DNA from: Candidatus Coprenecus pullicola
GTDB taxonomy: Bacteria > Bacteroidota > Bacteroidia > Bacteroidales > UBA932
Assembly: GCA_018711925.1 (NCBI GenBank)
Contig: DVHR01000043.1
Location: 56,683 to 120,682 of the forward strand
Direction of reading: 5' to 3'
DNA: 64,000 bases
Shown: positions 38,240-48,246 of the stretch, one piece after another
Position numbering within the stretch: position 1 is the stretch's first letter
How the letters are laid out: each line of letters starts with the position of its first letter
The notes under the pieces: model-generated
The model's input: the letters and a program-made list of their open reading frames with translations, nothing else
Databases searched by the model: none
Told to the model about the DNA's origin: nothing
Translations under genes and position numbers: made by a program

Positions 38240-38345
38240 ATGAAAATCCAGCGAGGAGAAAAGACTAGCCGCCCTCGGCTCTAGAGGGAGGGGCCCGCCG
38301 CAAAGCGGTGGGAGGGCCTGGTCTTTTCGACCGCTGGATTTTCAT
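38240..38345 (+). repeat. MITE-like inverted-repeat element, copy 1 (106 bp)
   Basis: The ends are terminal inverted repeats: ATGAAAATCCAGCG at 38240 and its exact complement at 38332-38345, followed inward by GAAAAGAC on both sides. The GC-rich centre contains CCCGCCGC-AAA-GCGGTGGG. Copy 2 lies at 52721-52827 in the opposite orientation, with about one mismatch over a 76-base core. It has no coding capacity, and no target duplication is obvious. Confidence 0.75.
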
Positions 38346-38408
38346 TATTTGATATAGATGTAGTTCATCATATCCTCGGACATTACTTTCAGATGCGGTT
38401 GACTTGGC

Positions 38409-39011
38409 TTAGCAGATTTTCCATTCGTGAAGCTCCCGTTGCAACTCTTTTTCCCGGCCGCCGAGCAGGGAGTCCAGCAGGGCGTGGAACTGCGGGCCGT
38501 GATTCTGATAGCGGAGGTGGCAGAGCTCGTGGAGGATTACATAGTCCTGCAGGCGTTCCGGCAGGAGGACCAGGCGCATGTTGAGGTTGATGTTGCCTTT
38601 GGAAGAGCAGGAGCCCCAGTTGGTGACGTTGTTCTTGATAGCCACCCGGCCTTTGAAACCGAAGCCGTGACGTGCGGCTGCCTCTCTGAGTTTCGGCTCG
38701 AGCAGAGCCCGTGCCTTCTCCCTCATTCTTTCGAGTTCTGCTGGATCATCCGGTACAGCTGCCGTCTTGCCGGTCAGTACGGCTTCCTGCTGCCGTAGCG
38801 CCTGTCTTTTCATGGTGTCAGTGACCCATTGCCGCTTGGACATCAGGAATTTTTCTGCAACGGCGTAGGGCAGCAGCCATGGCATCGAGACCACGACTCC
38901 CCTGCGCGGCGACACGCTTATGCGCAGCCTCGTCGCCCCTCTCCGCTTGACCAGCAGCACTTCCCCTATCACCGGAACCTGAACTGTTTTCTTTCCTGCC
39001 GTGCTTGACAT
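38409..39011 (-). CDS. DUF45/YgjP-like M48-type metallopeptidase
   Basis: 200 residues. The N-terminal basic part is followed by [18 protein letters not shown] and the zinc motif [15 protein letters not shown], giving the HExxH and downstream His ligand arrangement of the WLM/DUF45 metallopeptidases. There is no signal peptide, so it is cytoplasmic. The natural substrate of the family is unknown. It stands alone on this strand, divergent from rpsO. Confidence 0.85.
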   Translation of the reverse strand: MSSTAGKKTVQVPVIGEVLLVKRRGATRLRISVSPRRGVVVSMPWLLPYAVAEKFLMSKRQWVTDTMKRQALRQQEAVLTGKTAAVPDDPAELERMREKARALLEPKLREAAARHGFGFKGRVAIKNNVTNWGSCSSKGNINLNMRLVLLPERLQDYVILHELCHLRYQNHGPQFHALLDSLLGGREKELQRELHEWKIC

Positions 39012-39072
39012 TTTGTGTAAAAGATTGAAATAAAATTATCTGCAAAAGTAGCGGAATTTGATTTTAATTGCA

Positions 39073-39080
39073 TATCTTTG
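39073..39080 (+). promoter_or_regulatory. Bacteroidota -7 box for rpsO
   Basis: TATCTTTG matches TAnnTTTG, 56 bases before the rpsO ATG. A TTTG lies only 12 bases upstream, too close for a standard -33 box. A small CCCGATTTTCGGG hairpin lies in the leader. Confidence 0.5.
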
Positions 39081-39136
39081 CAGTCCCGATTTTCGGGGTA
39101 AACGTAATTTTTAATATTTTAACACTTTAAAGGTTT

Positions 39137-39412
39137 ATGGCAGAGTATCTTGCAGCAGACAAGAAGCAAGAGATTTTCGCTAAATACGGGAAGTCTAATA
39201 CGGACACCGGCTCGGCAGAGAGTCAGATTGCTCTATTTTCCTACCGTATCGCTCACCTGACAGAACACCTTCGCAACAACAAGAAGGATTTCGGCACCCA
39301 GAGAGCATTGCTCAGACTTGTGGGTAAAAGACGCCGTCTTCTTGACTATCTGAAGGAAAAGGATATTGAGAGATACAGGGAGATTGTCAAAGCTCTCAAC
39401 TTGCGTAAGTAA
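39137..39412 (+). CDS. rpsO: 30S ribosomal protein S15
   Basis: 91 residues, close to the E. coli length of 89. It has [40 protein letters not shown] and [13 protein letters not shown], the 16S rRNA helix-binding blocks. It binds the central domain of 16S rRNA early in 30S assembly. It has its own promoter and a strong terminator before pnp, in the rpsO-pnp order conserved in many bacteria. Confidence 0.97.
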   Translation: MAEYLAADKKQEIFAKYGKSNTDTGSAESQIALFSYRIAHLTEHLRNNKKDFGTQRALLRLVGKRRRLLDYLKEKDIERYREIVKALNLRK

Positions 39413-39434
39413 GCTTTGGCGTTTGGAAGAAACG

Positions 39435-39467
39435 GGGTTGCCGTCAAAGTCAAGGCAACCCTTTTTT
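39435..39467 (+). terminator. Intrinsic terminator between rpsO and pnp
   Basis: GGGTTGCC (39435-39442) pairs with GGCAACCC (39454-39461) and is followed by six T residues. Confidence 0.88.
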
Positions 39468-39516
39468 CTTAGATGCAGGCGACGCTCATAACGGCAGACA
39501 TCATTTAGAAGGAATT

Positions 39517-41763
39517 ATGAATATAGTTAAGAAGACCATCACAATGGGTGATGGAACGATCGTTGAGATCGAGACCGGTAAGTTGGCCAAGCAGGCCGCC
39601 GGCTCTGTAGTCGTTAAGGTCGGCGGCATGATGCTGCTGGCCACAGTCACATGTGCCAAGGACGCGAAGGAGGATGTGGATTTCATGCCTCTGTCAGTGG
39701 AGTATAAGGAAAAATACGCCGCCGCAGGCCGTTATCCCGGCGGATTCCTCAAGAGAGAGGGCCGCGCCTCGGATTCTGAGATTCTGGTGGCCCGTCTGGT
39801 GGACAGGGCGTTGCGTCCGTTGTTCCCCGATGATTTTCACGCTGAGGTATTCGTCAATGTGATTATGATATCGGCAGATAAGGTCAATATGCCTGACAGC
39901 TATGCGGGTCTTGCTGCCTCTGCAGCTCTGGCCGTAAGCGATATCCCCTGGCACGGGCCTATCTCCGAGGTGAGGGTTGCCCGTATCGACGGACAGTTCG
40001 TGATCAACCCTACGTTTGACGTAGTGGACAAGGCCGACATGGAGCTTATAGTCGCAGCTACAGAGGAAAATATAATGATGGTTGAGGGAGAGATGAAGGA
40101 GGTGAGCGAGAAGGAGATGCTCGACGCTATCAAGTTTGCCCACGAGGCTATCAAGGAGCAGTGCCGTGTGCAGAAGGAGATGATGGTGGAGACCGGAAAG
40201 GTGGAGAAGAAGGCTTACTGCCACGAGGAGAACGACGAGGATCTCCGCAAGGCTGTTCACGACTACTGCTACGACAAATGCTACGCCATCGCCAAGAGCG
40301 GTCTGGCAAAGCACGAGCGTGAGGATGCTTTCGATGCTCTGAAAGAGGAGTTCATGGAGACCATTCCCGAGGAGGAGAGGGAGGACAAGACCATGATGGT
40401 CAACAGATATTACGGTGCGGTGGAGAAAGAGGCCATGCGTCGCATGATTATCGATGAGGGTGTTCGTCTGGACGGCCGCAGCACTACTCAGATCCGCCCG
40501 ATATGGTGCGAGGTGGGCTATCTGCCCGGAGCGCACGGCTCGGCCATTTTCACCCGAGGCGAGACTCAGTCCCTGTCGACTGTCACCCTCGGAACCAAAA
40601 TGGACATGAAAGAACTGGACGAGGTACTGGTACAGGGTACGCAGCAGTTTGTCCTTCACTATAACTTCCCTCCTTTCGCAACGGGAGAGGCCAAGCCTCA
40701 GAGAGGTGTGGGCCGCCGCGAGATTGGTCACGGCAACCTGGCCTGGAGGGCTTTGAAGCCTGTAGTGCCTGTAGGAGACGAGAATCCCTACGCTGTCCGC
40801 GTGGTGTCCGATATCCTCGAGTCCAACGGTTCGTCATCCATGGCTACAGTCTGCGCGGGTACCCTCGCCCTTATGGACTGCGGTGTCAAGATTAAGAAGC
40901 CGGTGTCCGGTATTGCAATGGGTCTTATCTCCGACGAGAAGACCGGCAAGTTCGTGGTGCTCTCCGATATCCTCGGAGATGAGGACCACCTCGGCGACAT
41001 GGACTTCAAGGTGACGGGAACCAAGGACGGCATTACGGCCACTCAGATGGATATCAAGGTGGACGGACTTCCCTACGAGGTGCTGGAGCAGGCTCTGGCC
41101 CAGGCTAAGGAGGGACGCGCGCATATCATGGGTGAGATGATGAAGACCATCTCCGAGCCCCGTGCCGAGTATCGCCCCAATGTACCCCGTATCGTTCAGA
41201 TTATCATCCCCGGAGAGTTTATCGGAGCTGTTATCGGCACTGGTGGAAAGGTTATTCAGGATATTCAGAAGACAACCGGCACCACTATCACCATCACTGA
41301 GGAGGGAGACAAGGGTATCGTGGACATCTTCGGCGAAAACAAGGATGCCATGGACGCGGCACTGGCCCGCATCAAAGCCATCACAACCGTTCCCGAGGTA
41401 GGCGAGGTTTACCACGGTAAGGTGGTGTCTATCCTGGAATTCGGTGCATTTGTGGAGATATTGCCCGGCAAGGAGGGTCTGCTGCACATCTCCGAGTTGG
41501 ATTACAAGAAGGTGGACAAGGTGGAGGATGTGCTTCAGGTCGGAGACGAGGTGGATGTCAAGCTCCTTGAGATAGACGAGAAGACCGGCAAGATGAGACT
41601 TTCCCGCAGGGCCTTGCTGCCCGCTCCTGAGGGATGGGTAGAGCATGAGCGCAAGCCCCGTCTCAATGGCGGCAATGGCGGCGGCCGCGGAGGCCGTGAC
41701 CGCGACCGAGGAGATCGCGGAAGAGGTCCCCGCCGCGACGGAGACAAGGGCCCACGCCGCTAA
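39517..41763 (+). CDS. pnp: Polyribonucleotide nucleotidyltransferase (PNPase)
   Basis: 748 residues. There are two RNase PH-like domains (first with [31 protein letters not shown] blocks, second with [12 protein letters not shown]), then a KH domain ([12 protein letters not shown]) and an S1 domain ([20 protein letters not shown]). The last 35 or so residues form a Gly/Arg/Asp-rich tail likely to bind RNA. It degrades RNA 3' to 5' using phosphate. A terminator separates it from rpsO and another follows it. Confidence 0.97.
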   Translation: MNIVKKTITMGDGTIVEIETGKLAKQAAGSVVVKVGGMMLLATVTCAKDAKEDVDFMPLSVEYKEKYAAAGRYPGGFLKREGRASDSEILVARLVDRALRPLFPDDFHAEVFVNVIMISADKVNMPDSYAGLAASAALAVSDIPWHGPISEVRVARIDGQFVINPTFDVVDKADMELIVAATEENIMMVEGEMKEVSEKEMLDAIKFAHEAIKEQCRVQKEMMVETGKVEKKAYCHEENDEDLRKAVHDYCYDKCYAIAKSGLAKHEREDAFDALKEEFMETIPEEEREDKTMMVNRYYGAVEKEAMRRMIIDEGVRLDGRSTTQIRPIWCEVGYLPGAHGSAIFTRGETQSLSTVTLGTKMDMKELDEVLVQGTQQFVLHYNFPPFATGEAKPQRGVGRREIGHGNLAWRALKPVVPVGDENPYAVRVVSDILESNGSSSMATVCAGTLALMDCGVKIKKPVSGIAMGLISDEKTGKFVVLSDILGDEDHLGDMDFKVTGTKDGITATQMDIKVDGLPYEVLEQALAQAKEGRAHIMGEMMKTISEPRAEYRPNVPRIVQIIIPGEFIGAVIGTGGKVIQDIQKTTGTTITITEEGDKGIVDIFGENKDAMDAALARIKAITTVPEVGEVYHGKVVSILEFGAFVEILPGKEGLLHISELDYKKVDKVEDVLQVGDEVDVKLLEIDEKTGKMRLSRRALLPAPEGWVEHERKPRLNGGNGGGRGGRDRDRGDRGRGPRRDGDKGPRR

Positions 41764-41814
41764 TCCGGACATGATTTGACAACGTAGCAGTTTTTACTGT
41801 TGACACAATAATCA

Positions 41815-41850
41815 GCGTGTGTTTCCTCTTTTGGAGGCACACGCTTTTTT
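41815..41850 (+). terminator. Intrinsic terminator of pnp
   Basis: GCGTGTG (41815-41821) and CACACGC (41838-41844), with an inner CCTC/GAGG pair, form a hairpin followed by six T residues. Confidence 0.88.
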
Positions 41851-41913
41851 CACCATAAAGCATGTGTGCTCATGTTTTTGTCCTGGCTTTCAAGTGTTTG
41901 TGAACGAGAATCG

Positions 41914-41947
41914 TGCTCTATGGCCTGAAAAAACAGGCCGTAGAGCA
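41914..41947. other. Strong hairpin without T-run
   Basis: TGCTCTA-TGGCCTG and CAGGCC-G-TAGAGCA form a long, nearly perfect stem around an A-rich loop, between the convergent pnp and radical SAM genes. It may protect a 3' end or help end transcripts from the right. Confidence 0.5.
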
Positions 41948-42035
41948 TGGCGTTATGTTGTATCGCGGTTATTGTTAATGAGTTACGGTATGACCATGTG
42001 CTTCATGGTGAGATGCGAGGCTGGGGATGGCTGTG

Positions 42036-42962
42036 TCATGGGCGGTAGAGGCGGGCTTGGAAGGTGTCGCGCTCTTCGAGGTGTTGCTCCAGCAGGCGGA
42101 TGAGCTCGGTGTTGCGGAGCAGGCCCCATGGAGTGGAATTGACGAAGCGGGGTGGTACCTCGCCGGCAAATCGCTCGATGTACAGGTCCGGGCGCAGACG
42201 TTCCAGCAGGTCGGTGATGAAGTCCAGGTACCCGTCTAGGGTGAATGTGACGAAGTCCGACGGGCACGAGGCGAACTCACGCTCCATGGCCGTGCCGCGT
42301 ACTATCTGGAGCTGGTGGAACTTGACCGAGTGCAGCGGCAGCTTATTAATAATAGGTGCGTAGGCCAGCATGTCCTCTAGGGATTCTCCGGGTAGGCCGA
42401 AGATGAAGTGCGCACCCTGAGTCAGTCCGCGTGCTGCGGTCATCTCAACGGCCCGGACTGTGTCAGCGAAGGTGTGGCCTCGGTTGATACGCCGTAGAGT
42501 CTGGTCATAGCACGATTCGATGCCGTATTCGATTATGACGATATGTCCCCTGCCGGCCAGTGAGGCGAGGTAGTCCAGTTTCTCAGCATCCACGCAGTCC
42601 GGCCGCGTGCCGATGACGATACCTGCCACCTGGGGATGGGACAGAGCCTCCTCGTAGACGGAGCGCAGTCTGTCCAACGGGGCATAGGTGTTGGAGTAGG
42701 GCTGGAAGTAAGCGAGGAACTTCTCCGCTTTCCGGTAGCGGACCCGGTGGAACTTTATGCCCTCGTCTATCTGCTCGTGGATAGGGATGCCGGCAGTGCT
42801 GTAGCCGGGATGGAAGGCGGCATTGTCGCAGTAGGTGCAACCGCCAGTACCGGCCCTACCGTCGCGGTTGGGGCAGGTGAAGCCGGCGTCCACCACGACT
42901 TTCTGCAGCCGCTCACCGTAAGTCTTCTTGAAATATCCTATGTACGAGTTGTATCTGCCCAC
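42036..42962 (-). CDS. Radical SAM protein, TIGR01212/YhcC family
   Basis: 308 residues. Near the N-terminus Cys30, Cys42 and Cys45 form the family's cluster motif (a Cys followed by CTYC), then IVIGTRPDC, IEYGIESCYD and GAHFIFGLPGE. E. coli YhcC is in this family but the reaction is not firmly established. The gene is third in a minus-strand run with DUF4105 and YhcH genes, 9 bases from the latter, so cotranscription is likely although the functions do not clearly connect. Confidence 0.88.
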   Translation of the reverse strand: MGRYNSYIGYFKKTYGERLQKVVVDAGFTCPNRDGRAGTGGCTYCDNAAFHPGYSTAGIPIHEQIDEGIKFHRVRYRKAEKFLAYFQPYSNTYAPLDRLRSVYEEALSHPQVAGIVIGTRPDCVDAEKLDYLASLAGRGHIVIIEYGIESCYDQTLRRINRGHTFADTVRAVEMTAARGLTQGAHFIFGLPGESLEDMLAYAPIINKLPLHSVKFHQLQIVRGTAMEREFASCPSDFVTFTLDGYLDFITDLLERLRPDLYIERFAGEVPPRFVNSTPWGLLRNTELIRLLEQHLEERDTFQARLYRP

Positions 42963-42971
42963 GGCTCTCCC

Positions 42972-43412
42972 TTACAGACGGACTTTGAAGACAGCTTTAC
43001 GTACAGTACCGGTGCCCATGAGCGGTGCATGGCAGTCTTGGGGGAAGCAGATGACGAAGTTGTCGTCTGAATAGCTGATGAAGGCTTCGGGACTCTCTTT
43101 CATGATGGCGGTGTCGGTGGCTTCGTCATAGTTGACTCCGACGCCGAGACATTTTGCCCTGTCCCGGAAACCCATGATCTCGGTTCCATCAAGGATGACA
43201 TGGATGTCAATGAACGAGTCGTGCGCTTCCAGCGGAGCCTCTTCCCGTGCTTCCGACATCGAGACGGAGCACCATATGTTGTCATCTTCTATAATGTGTC
43301 TGCCTTCCTCCAGAGTATGCAGGTCATGGCTCTTTATGAATTCGTATACCTTGCCGAATCTCTCGTGCAGGGTGATGTATCTTTCAAAGCTTTTGAGCGA
43401 ATCGAGTATCAT
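42972..43412 (-). CDS. YhcH/YjgK/YiaL family protein (DUF386)
   Basis: 146 residues of the cupin-like beta-sandwich family. Conserved blocks include EAHDSFIDIHVILDGTE and FPQDCHAPLM, whose His/Glu/Asp residues would bind a metal. Relatives often occur in sugar acid or sialic acid pathways, and some are proposed sugar anomerases. No sugar catabolic gene lies nearby, so its substrate remains open. Confidence 0.85.
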   Translation of the reverse strand: MILDSLKSFERYITLHERFGKVYEFIKSHDLHTLEEGRHIIEDDNIWCSVSMSEAREEAPLEAHDSFIDIHVILDGTEIMGFRDRAKCLGVGVNYDEATDTAIMKESPEAFISYSDDNFVICFPQDCHAPLMGTGTVRKAVFKVRL

Positions 43413-43424
43413 ATGTCGTGGGTT

Positions 43425-44570
43425 TTAGTATTTTCTATAGATGGATCTGCGGCTGAACGCGATAAGCGCGAGCAGCAGGATGATGACGGCCACTGCCGGG
43501 TGGAATGTCTGGGGGATAATCCAGGAGAATACCAGACCGAGGACAGCTATTGCTGTGAGCAGGTCCACGCTCAGATTCTTGGTGACTCCGTCAGGCAGTA
43601 CTGCAGGAATGAGGAAAAGCGGATTCATCCAGATGAGATTCCAGTTGTTTGCTGTCCATATGTGATTTGTAGCCAGCCACATGAGGGTAAGGATGACTCC
43701 ACCTGCGCCAAGTATTGCGTACAGTGTGTTCGAGAAGATATTTATAAATTTCCATTTATGTGAGGTCTTGAGGAAAAATATCAGGTAGAACAGAAACAAC
43801 AGTGTGAATACTGTGAACGGGCTGGTGGCTTTGGATAGTATCGTCATGAACTTACCCGGACCAGGCGCCGGTTCCACAATGGAGAGGCACTCTGTCATTA
43901 GCGGTATGTCTTCCAGTGACTTGTTGGCGTAGAGTGCCAGGTTTTCGGAAAGCCGGTCAGGCAGGAACTCTGCTTCTCTGGCGGTGATTTCCCGGTCCAC
44001 TCTGGCTCCGAGCAGCAGGTCTATGCCGAACATCATCCAGCGTTTGTCCCCGACCATTCGGGTCAGCTCGTCCCGGTAGGTCTCTCCGGTCAGGGTGTCA
44101 CGGAAAGAAAATTCCCCTTTTTCAAATATATCCCGGATACGGGTTGCGCAATTGTCCTGCAGGAAGTCGTAGCGGTAGTAGCGGTTCTCCTCCCGGGCAT
44201 TGTCCATCAGAAATATCCACAATCGGTTTTTTTGTTCCTGAGTGAGATTCATCGGCTGCTCGATGATGCCTCGGCCGGCTTTCTCGTAGGATTGTTGAAA
44301 GTTCTGGAAATAGTTGATTGACAGACAGTAGTTGAGGTCTCCGCGGAGAAATTTCAGGAGAAAATTCGGTTCCTCGAAACTGTAGGTTCCGTAGTTGAAT
44401 ACCAGGTCGCGTCTGGATGAGTGATCCTTGATGCGGATGGCGGAATGTCCGAATGCGGAGGCGGGGTCATTGCCCGGAGAGCAGGTCAGCAACGAGACTG
44501 AAAGGGAGTCCCGTGCCTGCATGCAGGCAGTCATCATGACTGTCAGAATCGTCAGTATAAGCCGTTTCAT
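43425..44570 (-). CDS. DUF4105 membrane protein
   Basis: About 381 residues from the ATG at 44570 (the adjacent ATG at 44573 is an equal alternative; longer in-frame starts read through the divergent promoter). After a signal sequence (about 1-20) comes a DUF4105-type domain with TCSPGNDPASAFGHSAIRIKD and QDNCATRIRDIFE, a papain-like Cys/His arrangement similar to LNB-type hydrolases. Three or four TM helices follow near the C-terminus. It is probably a surface or periplasmic protein. Its function is unknown; a lipid- or peptide-cleaving activity is conceivable from the fold only. Confidence 0.78.
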   Translation of the reverse strand: MKRLILTILTVMMTACMQARDSLSVSLLTCSPGNDPASAFGHSAIRIKDHSSRRDLVFNYGTYSFEEPNFLLKFLRGDLNYCLSINYFQNFQQSYEKAGRGIIEQPMNLTQEQKNRLWIFLMDNAREENRYYRYDFLQDNCATRIRDIFEKGEFSFRDTLTGETYRDELTRMVGDKRWMMFGIDLLLGARVDREITAREAEFLPDRLSENLALYANKSLEDIPLMTECLSIVEPAPGPGKFMTILSKATSPFTVFTLLFLFYLIFFLKTSHKWKFINIFSNTLYAILGAGGVILTLMWLATNHIWTANNWNLIWMNPLFLIPAVLPDGVTKNLSVDLLTAIAVLGLVFSWIIPQTFHPAVAVIILLLALIAFSRRSIYRKY

Positions 44571-44582
44571 CATAATTAATTT

Positions 44583-44611
44583 CAAAAATATAAAAATCTC
44601 GTTTATATTTG
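44583..44611. promoter_or_regulatory. Overlapping divergent promoters (DUF4105 and NlpC/P60 genes)
   Basis: On the minus strand TATTTTTG (plus 44583-44590) lies 9-12 bases before the DUF4105 start. On the plus strand TATATTTG (44604-44611) lies 5 bases before the ATG at 44617. Both transcripts would have very short leaders. No perfect -33 box on either strand; TTTC at 44580 is 20 bases from the plus -7 box. Confidence 0.5.
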
Positions 44612-44616
44612 CAGGA

Positions 44617-45606
44617 ATGAATAAACTTTTGTTCACAATCATGCTTCTGGTCCTGTGCGCCGTGTCCTGCGTTGCGTCGGAGAAGAGCATGGCCCTGATC
44701 TCCGTATCTGTGACGGACATGAAATCGGCCCCTGATTATCAGTCAGAGACGATTTCACAGGCCCTTATGGGGACTCCTGTCGAGGTGACTGGAAAAGAAG
44801 GCTACTGGTATTCGATAGTCACGCCAGAAGGCTACAGGGGCTGGACGACCGAGCTCAATCTGGCTTTTGTGTCAGAGGAACGCTTTAATCAATGGAAATC
44901 GACGGTCAGATTCATCGTTACGGATTATTTCGCGGTGGTCAGGGAAGTCCCGCATGACTCAGCCCAGGTTATTTCGGACTGTGTGATGGGCAATATCGTG
45001 GAACTCGGTGAGCACGGCTCGGATGACGGTACGTATGTGCCGGTAAGGCTGCCGGACGGCAGGACCGGTTATATTCATAAGGACAGTCTGGAGATGCTGG
45101 AACTGTGGCTGAAGTCGGTGGAGCACTCTTCCGGTGAGGATATCGTCCGGACAGCCAGGATGTTCACAGGTTTCCCGTATCTCTGGGGCGGTCTGTCTCC
45201 CAAAGGGCTGGACTGTAGCGGACTCGTAAAACTGAGTTACTTCATGAACGGCCTGATACTGCTCAGGGACGCTCGTCAGCAGATAGATACGGGGGTTACG
45301 CTGGACTGCAATGACATAAAAGGCAATCTCAAGGCCGGGGATCTGGTATTTTTCGGAAGACCGGCCGACGGACAGAGGCCCCGCAGTGTAACCCATGTCG
45401 GCATTTATATGGGGGACGGCATGATGATACACTCGTCCCTGCGTGTGAGGATCAACAGTCTGCTGCCGGGCCGGTCTGACTCCTATACGAGCAAGCGGAT
45501 TGTAGGGGCAGTGAGGATTCTTGGCTGTCAGGACACAGAGCCAGGGATAGTCACGCTTATCCGGCATCCATGGTATTTCAATCAGAATCAACAACAAATA
45601 AAATAA
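44617..45606 (+). CDS. NlpC/P60 cysteine peptidase with SH3-like N-terminus (lipoprotein candidate)
   Basis: 329 residues from the ATG at 44617. A leader ends near AVSC (Cys18), possibly a lipobox. Residues 25-160 hold two SH3b-like modules (TPVEVTGKEGYWYSIVTPEGYRGW and a second copy). The C-terminal NlpC/P60 domain has Cys200 in LDCSGL, His260 in VTHVG and His272, the catalytic set. Such enzymes cut D-Glu-meso-DAP bonds of cell-wall peptides, for turnover or scavenging. The next small gene begins 7 bases after its stop. Confidence 0.88.
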   Translation: MNKLLFTIMLLVLCAVSCVASEKSMALISVSVTDMKSAPDYQSETISQALMGTPVEVTGKEGYWYSIVTPEGYRGWTTELNLAFVSEERFNQWKSTVRFIVTDYFAVVREVPHDSAQVISDCVMGNIVELGEHGSDDGTYVPVRLPDGRTGYIHKDSLEMLELWLKSVEHSSGEDIVRTARMFTGFPYLWGGLSPKGLDCSGLVKLSYFMNGLILLRDARQQIDTGVTLDCNDIKGNLKAGDLVFFGRPADGQRPRSVTHVGIYMGDGMMIHSSLRVRINSLLPGRSDSYTSKRIVGAVRILGCQDTEPGIVTLIRHPWYFNQNQQQIK

Positions 45607-45613
45607 TAGTGCT

Positions 45614-45895
45614 ATGAATTTAAGAGTTATTAAGAAGGATGTCAATTATCTGATAGATGAATTTCTTTCAGACGCATTTATCAGCATGAGCTTTACAGAT
45701 GACAAGGAAAAGTCAGGGAAAATAGTGGGTCTTGCCAATGACGCCCTGGATCTCCGCGATGAGACTCTTACAAAGATAAGCCATCCCGAGGGGGACAAGA
45801 AAACATATTACCGCAATCTTATGGACGGTCTTCTGAGTTCTCTGGATGTCATGTACGACAAGTTGAGCGAGGCTGTGTCCAAGAAGTCAGAATAA
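45614..45895 (+). CDS. Conserved small hypothetical protein
   Basis: 93 residues, highly charged, mostly helical in appearance, without signal peptide or TM (VIKKDVNYLIDEFLSDAFIS, then a DDALDLRDE-like acidic stretch). I recall similar short proteins in Bacteroidales genomes but know no function. It is squeezed between the NlpC/P60 gene and guaB, whose ATG follows its TAA directly, so it is likely translated and coupled with guaB. Confidence 0.65.
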   Translation: MNLRVIKKDVNYLIDEFLSDAFISMSFTDDKEKSGKIVGLANDALDLRDETLTKISHPEGDKKTYYRNLMDGLLSSLDVMYDKLSEAVSKKSE

Positions 45896-47380
45896 ATGGG
45901 AGACGTGAATATGCAGATTTATACTAATTCGCCTATTATCGAGGGGCTAACGTTTGATGACGTACTTCTCATACCCGCGCACTCCGACGTACTGCCGCGT
46001 GAGGTGGATGTCAGCACCAGACTGACCAGGGAGATAACCCTCCATACTCCTATCGTGTCCGCTGCTATGGATACAGTTACAGAAGCAGATCTGGCTATAG
46101 CCATAGCACGCGAGGGCGGTATCGGAGTGATACACAAGAATATGCCTATCAATGTGCAGATAGAGCAGGTGCGCAAGGTCAAGAGGGCGGAGAACGGCAT
46201 GATATACGATCCTGTGACCATCCGTGACAACGCCACTGTGGGTGACGCTCTCAAGATCATGAGTGAGAACCATATCGGCGGTATACCCGTAGTGGATGCG
46301 CACGGGATGCTCTGCGGAATTGTCACCAACAGGGACCTTCGTTTCCAGGACAATCCCAAGACTCCTATCAGCGACGTGATGACCAAGGAGAACCTTATCA
46401 CTACTACAGACGGAAGCAATCTGAAGGAGGCCACTGAGCTTTTGAGAAAGTACAAGATAGAGAAACTGCTGGTAGTGGACAGGAACGGCAAGCTGGCCGG
46501 CCTGATCACCTACAAGGACATCATGAAGATCAAGGACAATCCAATCGCCAGCAAGGACTCCAAAGGCCGTCTTCTCGTGGCGGCTGCAGTGGGTATCAAT
46601 TCAGAGACGATAGAGAAAGTCGAGATGCTGATGAGTGTCGAGCCGGACGCTCTTGTGTTCGATACGGCTCACGGACATTCGGAGGGAGTTCTAAGAGTCC
46701 TTAGGACTGTACGTAAGAAATTCCCCCATCTGCAGATCATAGCCGGAAATATCGCCACCGGTGAGGCTGCGACAGCGTTGAAAGAGTGCGGAGTGGATGC
46801 CGTAAAGGTCGGTATCGGCCCGGGTTCCATCTGTACTACCCGCATTATCGCCGGAGTGGGAGTCCCCCAGCTCTCCGCAGTCATGATGGCAGCAGAGGCC
46901 CTCAAGGGTTCCGGCATTCCCATCATCGCCGACGGTGGTATCCGCTATTCTGGTGATATCGTCAAGGCTCTTGCCGCAGGTGCGGACACCATCATGGCAG
47001 GCTCGCTCTTTGCCGGAGTGGAGGAGTCGCCCGGAGAGACTATCATACTTAATGGCCGTAAGTTCAAGTCCTATCGCGGTATGGGGTCATTAGAGGCCAT
47101 GCAGCTCGGCTCCAAGGACCGCTATTTCCAGGATATGGAAGAGGACATCAAGAAGCTCGTACCTGAAGGTATCGTGGCCCAGGTGCCTTACAAGGGTACT
47201 TTGTCCGAGGTGGTGTACCAGCTGATAGGAGGTCTCCGTGCAGGTATGGGCTATTGCGGAGCGCACAATCTTGAGGAACTTAAGAAGGCCCGTTTCGTAC
47301 GCATCACGGCTGCCGGTATGGCCGAGAGCCATCCTCATGACGTGACCATTACCCGTGAGGCGCCCAATTACAGCAGATAA
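45896..47380 (+). CDS. guaB: Inosine-5'-monophosphate dehydrogenase
   Basis: 494 residues from the ATG at 45896; the ATG at 45911, preceded by a GGAGA-like site, is an equally good start. The barrel begins [21 protein letters not shown]. Two CBS domains are inserted (about 95-210), and the catalytic loop [10 protein letters not shown] holds Cys313. The flap and YRGMGS segment follow. It oxidises IMP to XMP with NAD+, the committed step to guanine nucleotides. Confidence 0.96.
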   Translation: MGDVNMQIYTNSPIIEGLTFDDVLLIPAHSDVLPREVDVSTRLTREITLHTPIVSAAMDTVTEADLAIAIAREGGIGVIHKNMPINVQIEQVRKVKRAENGMIYDPVTIRDNATVGDALKIMSENHIGGIPVVDAHGMLCGIVTNRDLRFQDNPKTPISDVMTKENLITTTDGSNLKEATELLRKYKIEKLLVVDRNGKLAGLITYKDIMKIKDNPIASKDSKGRLLVAAAVGINSETIEKVEMLMSVEPDALVFDTAHGHSEGVLRVLRTVRKKFPHLQIIAGNIATGEAATALKECGVDAVKVGIGPGSICTTRIIAGVGVPQLSAVMMAAEALKGSGIPIIADGGIRYSGDIVKALAAGADTIMAGSLFAGVEESPGETIILNGRKFKSYRGMGSLEAMQLGSKDRYFQDMEEDIKKLVPEGIVAQVPYKGTLSEVVYQLIGGLRAGMGYCGAHNLEELKKARFVRITAAGMAESHPHDVTITREAPNYSR

Positions 47381-47395
47381 GATTCTACAGGGACG

Positions 47396-48244
47396 ATGAG
47401 AAAAGCGCTCCTGATAGTGATGCTCGTCGCGGCAATATCGTCCTGCCGGCTCTATGACAGCCTTTTCAAAGGGGATGTCGTAGCGAGAGCCGGCAGGGAC
47501 GTTCTTTATAGAAGCGATGTGGAAGCCTTGAATATCACTGGCTTTTCTCCTGAGGACAGTGCAAGGATAGTGGAGCGTTATATTGTATCATGGGCCAAAA
47601 GCAGATTGTTGCTGGACATGGCCCAGAGCCAGCTTTCCAAGGCGGACAGGGACGTAGAGGCTCAGTTGGAGGAGTATCGCCAGCAGCTGCTGGTATACAG
47701 GTATGAGCAACAGTATGTGGAGCAGCGTCTGGATACAGCAGTCACAGATCAGGAGTATATGGACTTCTACGAGGCAAATCCCGCCAGTTTCGTAACGCAT
47801 GTGCCTCTTATGAAGGGCTGGTATATCAAAGTGAGCGATGACTCTCCCAACCTCAATCCGATCAAGTCCATATACCGTTCGAGAGTTGAAGAGGATCGTG
47901 ACAGGCTCGGGCAGTTGTGCTATACATCGGCGGAGAAATATTACTTCTTTGAGGACTGGGTGGGGCTGGACGCTGTGGTAGAAGGGACGGGGCTGGATGT
48001 GCAGGAACTTGCCAGAGTGTTGGACAACAGGTCTTTCATTGAGAAGAATTTTCTTGGCTATACTTACCTGATATCAGTTGACGACTATGTTCCCGCCGGC
48101 AGTCTGGCGCCTTATGAATACTGCCGGGAGAGGATAAGAAACCATATACTCAATAGAAGAAAGCAGGAACTCATAGCCAGTTTGGAACGAAATCTGCTAA
48201 ATGACGCTATAGTTTCCGAAAAGTTTGTTATTTATTCGAGATAG
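47396..48244 (+). CDS. SurA/PpiD-like periplasmic lipoprotein, N-terminal chaperone part only
   Basis: 282 residues. The leader ends in a lipobox (AISSC, Cys17). The following region (GDVVARAGRDVLYRSDVEAL) looks like the helical N-terminal domain of SurA-type proteins, and a DREVEAQLEEYRQQLLVYRYEQQYVEQ-like helix follows. I see no parvulin domain signature, so it is a possible chaperone without isomerase activity. It is 15 bases after guaB and 2 bases before the surA-like gene, pointing to a shared role in outer-membrane protein folding. Confidence 0.7.
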   Translation: MRKALLIVMLVAAISSCRLYDSLFKGDVVARAGRDVLYRSDVEALNITGFSPEDSARIVERYIVSWAKSRLLLDMAQSQLSKADRDVEAQLEEYRQQLLVYRYEQQYVEQRLDTAVTDQEYMDFYEANPASFVTHVPLMKGWYIKVSDDSPNLNPIKSIYRSRVEEDRDRLGQLCYTSAEKYYFFEDWVGLDAVVEGTGLDVQELARVLDNRSFIEKNFLGYTYLISVDDYVPAGSLAPYEYCRERIRNHILNRRKQELIASLERNLLNDAIVSEKFVIYSR

Positions 48245-48246
48245 TT

